From: Desulfobacteraceae bacterium
GTDB taxonomy: Bacteria; Desulfobacterota; Desulfobacteria; Desulfobacterales; Desulfobacteraceae
Assembly: GCA_011390435.1 (NCBI GenBank)
Contig: JAABSK010000007.1
Location: 1-30,976 of the forward strand
Direction: 5' to 3'
Length of the DNA stretch: 30,976 nt
Of the stretch, positions 16,116-23,727 are shown piece by piece (position 1 is the stretch's first letter; the number at the start of each line of letters is the position of its first letter). The translations under genes and the position numbers were made by a program. The notes below the pieces were generated by a model that had not been told where the DNA came from, ran no database searches, and saw nothing but the letters and a program-made list of their open reading frames with translations.

Positions 16116-17204
16116 ATGGGTTTGAAATATGTTGACGAATACAGGGATGGTGCACTGGCACGGCAAATTGTGGAAAAAATTCATCAGATCAGCCATCGCC
16201 CTCTGCGGCTGATGGAGGTGTGCGGCACGCATACCACCGCCATTTTCCGCCACGGTATTCGAAGCGTTCTGCCGCATTGGATCACCCTGCTGTCCGGGCC
16301 GGGGTGCCCGGTATGCGTGACCGCGCAAAAAGAGATTGATGCCTTTGTGGCCTTAACACGGATAAAAGATGTGATTGTTACCACATTCGGTGATTTGATC
16401 CGTGTACCAGGGTCGGTCTCGTCTCTTGAAAAAGAAAAAGCAGCCGGTGCAGATGTGCGGGTGGTGTATTCCCTGTTTGATGCCCTGAAGATCGCCAAAA
16501 CCCATCCGGATCAGCCGGTTGTTTTCTGTGCTGTGGGATTTGAAACCACCATTCCCACGATTGCTGCCGGGCTTTTAATGGCCGATCAGCAAAAAGCGGA
16601 TAATTTTTTTATCTATTCAGCCAACAAATTGACGCCTCCGGCCCTGGCCGCATTGATGGAAACAGACGGTGTGGCTGTTGACGGATTTCTGCTGCCGGGT
16701 CATGTGTCGGTGATCACCGGTACCCGCGCCTACCAGGGAATTTTTGACACGTACCGGATTCCGTCGGTGATTGCAGGGTTTGAGCCTGCCGATATCCTGA
16801 CAGCGATTCTTAAGCTGGTGGAACAGAATGAAACCGGGGTACCAGCCCTTGAAAACGCTTATTTGCGGGCAGTATCAGACAAAGGAAATACAAAGGCACA
16901 AGAAATCAGCGCAGCTGTGTTTGAGGTCTGTGACGCTGTCTGGCGGGGAATCGGAATGATTCCGGCAAGCGGTATGCGGCTGAAACCTGCTTATGCACGG
17001 TTTGATGCGGCCCATGCGTTTGAGCTGGACCTTGTGGATCTGCCGGAACCGCCCGGCTGTGCCTGCGGACAGATTCTCATGGGGCTGAAGACACCTGTGG
17101 AGTGCCGGTTGTACAAAAAAAAATGCACCCCCATGACACCGGTGGGGCCTTGCATGGTTTCCAGTGAAGGGGCCTGTGCCGCTTTTTATCGATATCATCC
17201 TTAA
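16116..17204 (+). CDS. hypD: Hydrogenase maturation protein HypD
   Basis: 362 aa, an iron-sulfur scaffold protein on which, with HypC, the Fe(CN)2CO group is assembled. Conserved segments are EVCGTHTTAIFRHG, LSGPGCPVCVT, FCAVGFETTIPT and PGHVSVITGT. A cysteine-rich C-terminus (CACGQILMG; KKKCTPMTPVGPCMVSSEGAC) carries the cluster ligands. The ATG follows the hypF stop with no gap and has GAGGAG about nine bases upstream. Confidence 0.96.
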   Translation: MGLKYVDEYRDGALARQIVEKIHQISHRPLRLMEVCGTHTTAIFRHGIRSVLPHWITLLSGPGCPVCVTAQKEIDAFVALTRIKDVIVTTFGDLIRVPGSVSSLEKEKAAGADVRVVYSLFDALKIAKTHPDQPVVFCAVGFETTIPTIAAGLLMADQQKADNFFIYSANKLTPPALAALMETDGVAVDGFLLPGHVSVITGTRAYQGIFDTYRIPSVIAGFEPADILTAILKLVEQNETGVPALENAYLRAVSDKGNTKAQEISAAVFEVCDAVWRGIGMIPASGMRLKPAYARFDAAHAFELDLVDLPEPPGCACGQILMGLKTPVECRLYKKKCTPMTPVGPCMVSSEGACAAFYRYHP

Positions 17205-17220
17205 ACAAAACAGGAAAAAC

Positions 17221-18231
17221 ATGAGCGAAGAAAAAATTTTACTGGATCATGGGTCTGGAGGGAAGCTGTCCCATGCGTTGTTTACCGATCTGATTCTGCC
17301 GTTGTTCAAAAGCAGGGAACTGTCTGTTCAGGATGATGGTGCTGTTCTGGATTTTGGCGGTCAAAAGCTGGCTTTTTCAACAGATTCCTATGTGGTGGAC
17401 CCTGTTTTTTTTCCTGGCGGCAATATCGGGGATCTGGCAGTGAACGGGACGGTCAACGACATTGCCATGTGCGGGGCTGTGCCACAGGTGATCAGTGTCG
17501 GCCTGATCATTGAAGAAGGGTTTTTAATCAAGGAGTTGAAGCAGATTCTTGAAAGCATGGCTGAAGCGGCAGCCAGAGCCGGGGTGAAAATTGTCACCGG
17601 AGATACCAAGGTGGTTCCCAGGGGCAAGGCTGACAAAATTTTTATCAACACCGCTGGCATCGGCGTGATGCTGCCGGGGGTACAGGTGTCAGGCAGCAAT
17701 GCACAGCCCGGAGATCAGATTATTGTCAGTGGAACCATTGCAGACCACGGCATGGCGGTTTTAACCACCCGGGAAGGACTCTCCTTTGAGACTGCGATCC
17801 AGACCGATTCTGCCCCGTTAAACCGGATGGTGCAAGCGGTTCTTGAGTCTGGATACGATGTCCATGTGCTTCGGGACCCCACCCGCGGGGGGCTGGGCAC
17901 TACATTGAACGAGATTGCCATTCAGTCTGGTGTGGGGATCCGGATCAATGAAAAATCGGTACCGGTCCAGGGGGCGGTTCAGGGATGCTGCGAACTTCTG
18001 GGATTTGACCCGCTGTACATTGCCAATGAGGGAAAGCTGATCTGCTTTGTGCCTGAAGCATCGGCGCAAAAAGTCCTTGAGATCATCCAGGCAGATGAAT
18101 TCGGCAAAGATGCCGTCATTATCGGAGAAGTCACAGCTGATGATCCGGGAGCGGTTTTTCTGGAAACCGTTATCGGCGGGGTTCGCCGGCTGGACATGCT
18201 GACAGGCGAGCAACTGCCGAGAATCTGTTAA
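17221..18231 (+). CDS. hypE: Hydrogenase maturation protein HypE
   Basis: 336 aa from ATG 17221, after an AGGAAAAAC site; a longer frame from 17164 overlaps hypD and is not supported. HypE uses ATP to dehydrate a C-terminal thiocarbamate to the thiocyanate that donates cyanide. The acceptor cysteine is the final residue in the conserved LPRIC ending. The N-terminal LLDHGSGGKLSHAL and the DPTRGGLGTTLNEIA segment are diagnostic. Last of the hyp genes here; its stop is 14 bases from the convergent protease gene. Confidence 0.96.
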   Translation: MSEEKILLDHGSGGKLSHALFTDLILPLFKSRELSVQDDGAVLDFGGQKLAFSTDSYVVDPVFFPGGNIGDLAVNGTVNDIAMCGAVPQVISVGLIIEEGFLIKELKQILESMAEAAARAGVKIVTGDTKVVPRGKADKIFINTAGIGVMLPGVQVSGSNAQPGDQIIVSGTIADHGMAVLTTREGLSFETAIQTDSAPLNRMVQAVLESGYDVHVLRDPTRGGLGTTLNEIAIQSGVGIRINEKSVPVQGAVQGCCELLGFDPLYIANEGKLICFVPEASAQKVLEIIQADEFGKDAVIIGEVTADDPGAVFLETVIGGVRRLDMLTGEQLPRIC

Positions 18232-18245
18232 GTGATTGTGACGGT

Positions 18246-18725
18246 TCAGGCCAGAAGCAGGTGAACCTGTTTTCTGGCCACGGAAAGAAACGCGGGAAAG
18301 GCCTGTGTCAGCGTCGGCGTCATTTCAAGGCCCCAGTCAATGGTGTCCGGTTCAATGCCCACCACGGTTAATGCAGGTGTATACCCTCTCATCCGGGCCA
18401 TATTCAGTGAATCCAGCAGATCCACATCATGAAGGGATAAAACCTGTTTTGCATTGTGTGCCAGGTCTGTTTCATCCAGACGGTATATGGTGCCGGGCGG
18501 ATGTCCGGCCCGGACCACATCCAGCACCAGGATCTGCTCATAGCCCTCAAACAGGTAAAACAGATCCTGGGTAAATGTGCCGCCGTCCATAAAATCCACC
18601 CGGGCTTGATCATAATCGTGTTTTTCTTTCCAGAATTCATAAATGGCGTGAACGCCAATGCCCTCATCCATCATGAGAATATTGCCGACACCCAGTACCA
18701 GTAATTTTTTCATGGGGTCTGTCAT
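18246..18725 (-). CDS. Hydrogenase maturation protease (HybD/HyaD family) for HysA
   Basis: 159 aa. This family removes the C-terminal tail of the large subunit once nickel is in place. Metal-binding residues appear conserved: the acidic pair in GVGNILMMDEGIGVHA, Asp in FMDGGTF, and His in LSLHDVD. Its position immediately after hysA makes HysA the likely substrate, with the cut expected after the histidine of the U-L-G-C-A-V-H motif. An internal ATG at 18713 gives a start more like the family (MKKLLVLGVGN), and both have weak ribosome-binding sites. A strong hairpin at 18739-18768 separates it from hysA. Confidence 0.92.
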   Translation of the reverse strand: MTDPMKKLLVLGVGNILMMDEGIGVHAIYEFWKEKHDYDQARVDFMDGGTFTQDLFYLFEGYEQILVLDVVRAGHPPGTIYRLDETDLAHNAKQVLSLHDVDLLDSLNMARMRGYTPALTVVGIEPDTIDWGLEMTPTLTQAFPAFLSVARKQVHLLLA

Positions 18726-18738
18726 TCCGTGGCCGGCA

Positions 18739-18768
18739 GTGAAGAGAGGCGCACGCGACTCTCTTCAC
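18739..18768 (-). other. Intercistronic hairpin between hysA and the protease gene
   Basis: Perfect 10-base inverted repeat GTGAAGAGAG / CTCTCTTCAC with a 10-base loop, starting 22 bases after the hysA stop. On the coding (minus) strand it is not followed by a U-run, so it is more likely an mRNA-stabilising or processing element than a complete intrinsic terminator. It could lower protease expression relative to the structural subunits. Confidence 0.55.
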
Positions 18769-18790
18769 CGGTTCGGGTCATCTGATTTAT

Positions 18791-20305
18791 TTATAAGGGG
18801 ATTTCAACCGTGATCTCTTTGCCAGTGTCTGCGTCCAGCACGTGGACGGCACAGCCCAGTCAGGGGTCAAACGATCGGATCAGCCGTCCCACATTCACCG
18901 GGTTTTCAGGATCTGGGACAGGAACACCGATCAAGGCCTGTTCCATGGGGCCTCTCTGGCCCATGTCATCCATGGGGTTGGCATTCCAGATGGTGGCTGA
19001 CGTTACCTGATAGTTGGCAATTTTTTTGTTTTTGATCTGGATATAATGGAGCAGAGCCCCTCTGGGGGCTTCGGTAAGGCCCAGCCCTTCTGCAGATTCC
19101 GGGATGGGGGCGGGAACAAAGGTCTCCTTGCCTGGCTGGGCCTGGGCAAGCCACTGTTCCATGGCATCGGCGACAATAGCGGTCTCTTCTGCCCGTGCCA
19201 CATGCCTTCCCAGAATGGAGAAAGCAGCATCCTTGATATCTCTGACGCGTTTGACACCCAGTGCGTCCTGGCCGGTTTTGGACAACTCTGGGTTGTTGAC
19301 CCACATCCGGGCCAGAGGACCGACCTCATGGGGTTTTCCATTGTAACGCGGCGATTTGATAAAGCTGTAGGCTTCAGGTTTATGCGGATCAGGAATCGTT
19401 TGTCCCTGAGTGGGATTCAACCCGGTGGTGCGATCGTCAAAAAAGGAATATTTGACATATTCCTTGATCAGAGCCGGGTCAACCGCATAATCTTTGCCAT
19501 CGGTGAAAACCCCTCTTTTTAACAGGGTGTTGCCGGCATCATCAATGGGGAAAACACCCCAGGCTGCACAGTTATGATATCCGCCACCGGTTTTCAGCAA
19601 ATCACCGTACGGGCCTGCCAGCAGATAGACAATGGGAAGATATTTTTCCATGATAAATTTTTTGACAACTTTAAAGCGTTCAGCATAGGCGTTTAATGCT
19701 TCACGGGTGGGAATTTCCGTGGTTCCGCCCACAACGATTCCCTGGACATGGGGCATTTTCCCTCCCAGAAGCGCCACCATTTCATGGCATATTTTCCGGA
19801 TCTCCAGCGCTTCAAGATATTGTCCCACAGCCACGTCATTGATGTTTTTAGGAACACGGACATCATTTTTGGCATACCGGGGAACAAAAGGGGCCACATC
19901 CGGACCGTTTACATAGTCCAGTGCTGCCAGATGATAAAAGTGCAGAATATGGGACTGAAGATAGTTGGCCCCGAGAATCAGGTTTCGTGCGATCCTGCCG
20001 TTGGGGGTCAGTTTGACTTTAAAGGCATCATCCAGGGCCAGGGCTGATGCTGTTGCGTGGGCTGTGGGGCAGACCCCGCAGATGCGCTGGGTGATCTGGG
20101 CGGCATCTCTCGGGTCCCTGCCGATGAGAATCTGCTCAAATCCGCGGTACATGCCGCCAAAAACCCGGGCATCGGAAACCGCTCCGTTCTGTATCTCAAC
20201 TTCAACTTTCAGGTGTCCTTCAATTCGGGATATCGGATCAATGGCCACTTTGATTTTTTTTCCGCCAGTGACCGGAGGAACAGCTTGTGGTTTGCAACCT
20301 GCCAT
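18791..20305 (-). CDS. hysA: [NiFeSe] hydrogenase large subunit with in-frame UGA selenocysteine
   Basis: 504 aa when the UGA at 18862-18860 is read as selenocysteine; without it the frame stops at RSFDP. Beyond the UGA the frame continues LGCAVH and 16 more residues to a TAA at 18793-18791. That restores the DP-U/C-xx-C-xx-H nickel-binding motif plus a cleavable tail. The N-terminal nickel ligands are in RICGVCPTAHA. Selenium replaces the terminal-cysteine ligand in this subclass, common in sulfate reducers, and gives more oxygen-tolerant, H2-evolving-biased enzymes. AGGAG precedes the ATG by about eight bases. It follows hysB after 42 bases. No signal peptide; it should be exported with HysB. 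selA, selB and tRNA-Sec must be elsewhere. Confidence 0.95.
18830..18851 (-). promoter_or_regulatory. Candidate bacterial SECIS hairpin in hysA
   Basis: After the UGA, the minus-strand RNA can fold UGCCGUCC / GGACGCA (seven pairs with one bulged C) around a seven-base loop ACGUGCU. The loop starts 16 bases after the UGA, the usual distance for bacterial SelB-binding elements. The loop contains a GU pair as in known elements. It was folded by eye. Confidence 0.6.
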
Positions 20306-20347
20306 AATGTAAGCTCCTTTTATAGTAACCGTTCAGGATAAAATGTG

Positions 20348-21310
20348 TTATGCGGGATCATAAAACGGTGATGTCAAATCCGGGAACCCAGGCTCGACAC
20401 ACCCGGTGCAGACAGCATTGTCCACACACCAGTTCAAACCGCTGTTCCATTTGCGCTGATAACAATCTGCATAGGTGACCGGGCCTTTACAGCCAAGATC
20501 CATCCGGCAGCCTTTTGGGTCAGACAGGGTTTCGGACATGTTGCCGGCATCGTACTGGTCAATGCGCGGACAGTTGTCATGGATGTTTTCGCCATAAAAA
20601 ACCACGGGCCGGCCAAATTCATCCAGCTGCGGAATTCCTTTTGTCAGCAGGTGGGCAATCGAACCCACAATCCAGTCCGGGTGCGGTGGGCAGCCAGGAA
20701 TGTTGACCACAGGGGTGTTGATATGAAAGGTTTTGAAAAAATCCATCACACCTCTGGCCTGGGTGATGCTGCCCTGAGCTGCCGGGATACCGCCAAATGT
20801 CGCACAGGTGCCGACGGCAATCACGCTGCCCGCTCGGGGGCCCAGATCCTTGACCAGATCCACCATGGTGACTTCCTTGTGGTCGATCTCGCCCACACTG
20901 CAGAATTTGCCATTGGCGGCAATGGGAATTGCCCCTTCCACCACCAGGGAAAATTTTCCGTCATACAGATCTGCCGCACGATAGAGATTTTCCATGGCAG
21001 TCTGACCTTCGCTGACCATGACAGTGGTGAGAAATTCAAGGTTGACCACCTTGAGGAGCACATCGGCAATGGATGGGTCAACACTGTTCAATAATGAAAC
21101 AGAGCAGCCGGTGCAGCTTTGACCCTGTATCCAGAGGATGGGATGTTTTTCCAGAGCTTTGTTCATCGCTGACACAAGTGCAGGATTGAAAACCTGGGAA
21201 ATTCCGATGCCGGCAGCGGTTCCGGTAACGGCCTTTAAAAAAGACCGCCTTGAAACCCCGGTTTTCTGTTGTTGCACATCAGACAATTGTTTTTCGTCTT
21301 TCACGGGCAC
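20348..21310 (-). CDS. hysB: [NiFeSe] hydrogenase small subunit with Tat signal
   Basis: 320 aa as given from GTG 21310. A second in-frame GTG at 21304 is better spaced from the AAGGAGG site and would drop two residues. The twin-arginine motif SRRSFLK (20-26) followed by a hydrophobic stretch marks Tat export. Cluster ligands are visible: CTGC at 66-69 for the proximal cluster, IHDNC and the GCRMDLGC pair for the distal one, and Cys283, Cys295, Cys301 and Cys304 for the medial one. Cys295 follows Trp where ordinary [NiFe] enzymes have proline, as in [NiFeSe] enzymes with a [4Fe-4S] medial cluster. No C-terminal membrane anchor, so a soluble periplasmic enzyme is expected, probably passing electrons to cytochrome c3-type proteins (inference). 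Confidence 0.94.
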   Translation of the reverse strand: MPVKDEKQLSDVQQQKTGVSRRSFLKAVTGTAAGIGISQVFNPALVSAMNKALEKHPILWIQGQSCTGCSVSLLNSVDPSIADVLLKVVNLEFLTTVMVSEGQTAMENLYRAADLYDGKFSLVVEGAIPIAANGKFCSVGEIDHKEVTMVDLVKDLGPRAGSVIAVGTCATFGGIPAAQGSITQARGVMDFFKTFHINTPVVNIPGCPPHPDWIVGSIAHLLTKGIPQLDEFGRPVVFYGENIHDNCPRIDQYDAGNMSETLSDPKGCRMDLGCKGPVTYADCYQRKWNSGLNWCVDNAVCTGCVEPGFPDLTSPFYDPA

Positions 21311-21375
21311 CTCCTTGATGCTGTTAAAAACTCATGTTTTGTGTACGGGTAATCCTTATGGTTTATCTTCCCCAC

Positions 21376-21396
21376 CGCTTGCAGGAAGCGTTTTTT
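21376..21396 (+). terminator. Terminator-like hairpin opposite the hysB leader
   Basis: On the plus strand CGCTT-GCAGG-AAGCG is followed by six T. No plus-strand gene reads into it, as it lies inside the untranslated leader of the minus-strand hys transcript. It may stop antisense transcription coming back through hysB. An overlapping repeat, CAGGAA/TTCCTG (21382-21400), gives an alternative fold. Weak stem, so function is uncertain. Confidence 0.35.
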
Positions 21397-21453
21397 CCTG
21401 TCCCTTGTGTGCATATTCGCCTTTCGCGTTCATGCGATTTTGTTGATAGGAAT

Positions 21454-21482
21454 TGAATAGCTTCCGACCTGGTGCTTGTCAA
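21454..21482 (-). promoter_or_regulatory. Sigma-70-type promoter of the hys operon
   Basis: On the minus strand, perfect TTGACA (21482-21477), a 17-base spacer and TATTCA (21459-21454). It lies about 145 bases before hysB, giving a long leader. It belongs to the 430-base gap between hysB and the next gene. That gap also holds the terminator-like hairpin, the palindrome at 21633-21644 and the plus-strand promoter; the remainder (about 21483-21632) is AT-rich with nothing further recognised. Confidence 0.55.
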
Positions 21483-21632
21483 TAAAAAAATCTAATTTCC
21501 ATGAAGAATATAAAAAAGATTTAAAATATGAACCAGATTCATGATGTTTCGCAGGGCGGTATGAAAGGTGTCTTTGTGATAACTGCTTTGAATCTTTAAA
21601 ATTTGAGTCAGATAAAATGAAAAAAATAAAAC

Positions 21633-21644
21633 GAGCGTACGCTC
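21633..21644. promoter_or_regulatory. Perfect palindrome GAGCGTACGCTC, operator candidate
   Basis: A 12-base perfect palindrome nine bases upstream of a TTGACA box. Related sequences occur at 4445-4456 and 4388-4401. Position and symmetry suggest a repressor site, possibly of the TetR type; the regulator is not in the window. Confidence 0.5.
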
Positions 21645-21653
21645 TATTTTGTA

Positions 21654-21682
21654 TTGACAGGACCTGGCAGCTATGGTTTGAT
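21654..21682 (+). promoter_or_regulatory. Sigma-70-type promoter of the nitronate-monooxygenase-like gene
   Basis: Perfect TTGACA (21654-21659), a 17-base spacer and TTTGAT (21677-21682), about 60 bases before the ATG at 21742. The -10 box is poor, as might be expected of a regulated promoter. Confidence 0.4.
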
Positions 21683-21741
21683 CAATCTGAAAATGGTGAG
21701 CGCATGACCCTATCAATGATTCAATCATGAGGAGAAAACAG

Positions 21742-22854
21742 ATGCTGAACACAGAACTTTGCAAACTGCTGGGAATCAAATATCCGATTATCCAGGCAGG
21801 AATGGGCCCTTTCAGTAACAACCGGCTGTGCATTGCAACAGCCAATGCCGGCGTGCTCGGGCTTTTGTCCACCAGCGGTCTGGCATCCAAAGAGACCCAT
21901 CCCAGTATTTATGAACATTTTGCCCGGACCGGAGGCGCGTCTCCTGAAGATTCAATGGAGACAATTCTTCGCAAGGTTTTTCAGCAGACATTTGATGAAA
22001 CCAAAGAAAGCAACGGCATTTTCGGTATCAACGTGATGGTTGCTGCTGAAATGCGCGAGCTTGCGGAATTTATCATTAACACCGCCATCAAGGTCCGCCA
22101 GGAAAATCCCCAGATGCATGAGCGGTTCAAGGTGATTTTTACCTCTGCGGGAGATCCCATGCCATGGGGTGAAAAAATTAAAGGCGCCGGATTCAAGTGG
22201 CTGCACGTGGTTCCGTCTGTTAAGGGGGCTCAGCGCTGTCAGAAAGCCGGGGTCGATCTGATTGTTGCATCCGGCCATGAAGGGGGGTTCCATACATCCT
22301 GGGAACCGGTCCACAGCATGATCCTGCTTCCTGCGGTGGTGGAGGCCATGGCACCGTACAACGTTCCTGTGGTGGGTGCAGGTGGGTTCTGTGACGGCAA
22401 AACCCTGGTGGCGGCTCTGGCACTTGGTGCGGCAGGGATTCAGATGGGCACCCGGTTTTTGTCCACCAGAGAAAGTGATTTTGCCGAACTCTGGAAACAG
22501 GGGATTGTCAAGGCCGGAGACAGAGGAACGCTTGTTGCCCGCGGGTTTGTCGGGCCTGCCCGGTGGATTAAAACCCCTGTCAGTCTTCAGCACCAGCAAA
22601 ACACCATTGAAAAAGCACCGGGCGTCTTTCTGGGCACACCTGATGACGGCATGAGCCAGGGTGCCATTGAATTGATGGATTTTGAACGAAAAGGGATTGA
22701 TGCCACCTTTAAAGGGGATGAGGAAAATGCCCTCTATGCGGGTGGTGAATGCGCCCAGCGCATCGACGACATGCCCACAGTCAGGGAGTTGGTGGACCGG
22801 GTGGTGGCAGAAGCCACTCAGATTATCAAAGGGTTTCCCCAAAGATATCAATAG
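21742..22854 (+). CDS. Nitronate monooxygenase-like FMN protein (2-nitropropane dioxygenase family)
   Basis: 370 aa from ATG 21742, which is preceded by AGGAGA; the upstream in-frame ATG at 21727 overlaps that site. The family is an FMN-binding TIM barrel. Seen are YPIIQAGMGPFSNN near the start, IVASGHEGGFH (expected to hold the catalytic histidine), VPVVGAGGFCDG and AAGIQMGTRFL, the phosphate-binding end of the barrel. True nitronate oxidation needs oxygen, so in an anaerobe the real reaction is probably different; related enzymes include enoyl reductases such as FabK. Regulated by a palindrome-bearing promoter similar to that of the acyl-CoA synthetase, which hints at acid or acyl-CoA metabolism (inference). 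Confidence 0.85.
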   Translation: MLNTELCKLLGIKYPIIQAGMGPFSNNRLCIATANAGVLGLLSTSGLASKETHPSIYEHFARTGGASPEDSMETILRKVFQQTFDETKESNGIFGINVMVAAEMRELAEFIINTAIKVRQENPQMHERFKVIFTSAGDPMPWGEKIKGAGFKWLHVVPSVKGAQRCQKAGVDLIVASGHEGGFHTSWEPVHSMILLPAVVEAMAPYNVPVVGAGGFCDGKTLVAALALGAAGIQMGTRFLSTRESDFAELWKQGIVKAGDRGTLVARGFVGPARWIKTPVSLQHQQNTIEKAPGVFLGTPDDGMSQGAIELMDFERKGIDATFKGDEENALYAGGECAQRIDDMPTVRELVDRVVAEATQIIKGFPQRYQ

Positions 22855-22858
22855 CGGT

Positions 22859-23257
22859 TTAACTTCCCTGGTTGAGAAAATCAAATTCAGGGATCGGCAT
22901 CAGTTTTTTGTTGGGCCCGAGACAGACCAGCTCCAGCCGGCAGGTAACAGCTGGCTTCCGGGCCCCCTGCCGCCAGGCTTCATGAAAAAACACCATCCGG
23001 TAAGCGCCTTGTTTTTCCCAGGTGGTCCGGATCTCCAGAAGGTCGCCGAAAACCGCACCATCATGATAGTTGATGGCAGCCTTATAAACAGCAAAACCGA
23101 TGCCGTCACTGTGCCACAGTTCTGCCAGGCGCTGGATGCCGATAATATCTTCCCTGGCCCGTTCAAAAAACTTTAAATAGTTTGCATGATAGACCACGCC
23201 GGAGTGGTCAGTGTCTTCGTAGTAAACCTGTGCTGAAAATGTATGTGTGCCAGTCAT
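22859..23257 (-). CDS. YbgC-type hotdog acyl-CoA thioesterase
   Basis: 132 aa, a single hotdog domain. The N-terminal YYEDTDHSGVVYHANYLKFF (residues 12-31) is the family signature, with the catalytic aspartate in the EDTD segment. Enzymes of this type hydrolyse short acyl-CoA or acyl-ACP thioesters; in E. coli ybgC sits with tol-pal, but no tol-pal genes are seen here. AGGAG lies four bases before the ATG. It converges tightly (four bases) with the nitronate-monooxygenase-like gene and is followed 18 bases before by fluC on the same strand. Confidence 0.9.
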   Translation of the reverse strand: MTGTHTFSAQVYYEDTDHSGVVYHANYLKFFERAREDIIGIQRLAELWHSDGIGFAVYKAAINYHDGAVFGDLLEIRTTWEKQGAYRMVFFHEAWRQGARKPAVTCRLELVCLGPNKKLMPIPEFDFLNQGS

Positions 23258-23275
23258 GGTACTCCTGTGATGTTT

Positions 23276-23653
23276 TTATCCCAGCCTGGACAGGCAGAAT
23301 CCGATCCAGACTGCGCTGATTCCGGCAGTCAGATGGATTGCCGTTGTGGCGGCTGCCTGGAAAAAAAGGCCATTCCTGGCCATGGTAAAGATTTCATATC
23401 CAAAGGTTGAAAAGGTGGTAAATCCGCCCAGAAATCCGATAAATACCAGTGCCCGTGTCTCAGGGGAAAACAGGTCCCTGGTTTCAGACAGGCCGCCCAG
23501 AAATCCGATCATCAGACAGCCAAGAACATTTACCCCCATGGTGACATAGGGAAGGATCATGGGTGCAGCCCATTTCCGGGCCATCTCATAAAACAGGTAC
23601 CGGCAGGCAGAGCCTGCAAAACCACCAGTGCCGACCATGAGGAATTTTAACAT
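23276..23653 (-). CDS. crcB: Fluoride channel FluC (CrcB)
   Basis: 125 aa from ATG 23653, which follows a TGGAG site; the longer start at 23692 adds 13 residues not typical of the family. Four hydrophobic segments are seen. The conserved GGFTTFSTF motif and the GVNVLGCLMIG segment, with its polar Asn, match dual-topology Fluc channels that export fluoride. A single gene suggests a homodimer. I looked for a fluoride riboswitch just upstream and did not find one. Confidence 0.93.
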   Translation of the reverse strand: MLKFLMVGTGGFAGSACRYLFYEMARKWAAPMILPYVTMGVNVLGCLMIGFLGGLSETRDLFSPETRALVFIGFLGGFTTFSTFGYEIFTMARNGLFFQAAATTAIHLTAGISAVWIGFCLSRLG

Positions 23654-23727
23654 TGGTTGCTCCAGAATCATAAAAGTGTTTGACTGCTGCAAGTAAAATA
23701 CAGATGCACATAAAAAGCCATGATTTT

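Noticed and set aside
15507..16328. Long minus-strand open frame opposite the hypF/hypD junction
   Set aside because: It spans two well-supported genes in antisense and has no family features.
18860..18862. UGA as the true stop of hysA, giving a truncated large subunit
   Set aside because: The frame after it restores the conserved C-terminal motif and a cleavable tail, and a SECIS-like hairpin follows.
21952..22884. Long minus-strand open frame opposite the nitronate-monooxygenase-like gene
   Set aside because: Shadow frame without recognisable motifs; the plus-strand gene has a ribosome-binding site and full FMN-barrel motifs.
23654..23727. Fluoride riboswitch upstream of fluC
   Set aside because: The short gap does not contain the conserved crcB RNA pattern.
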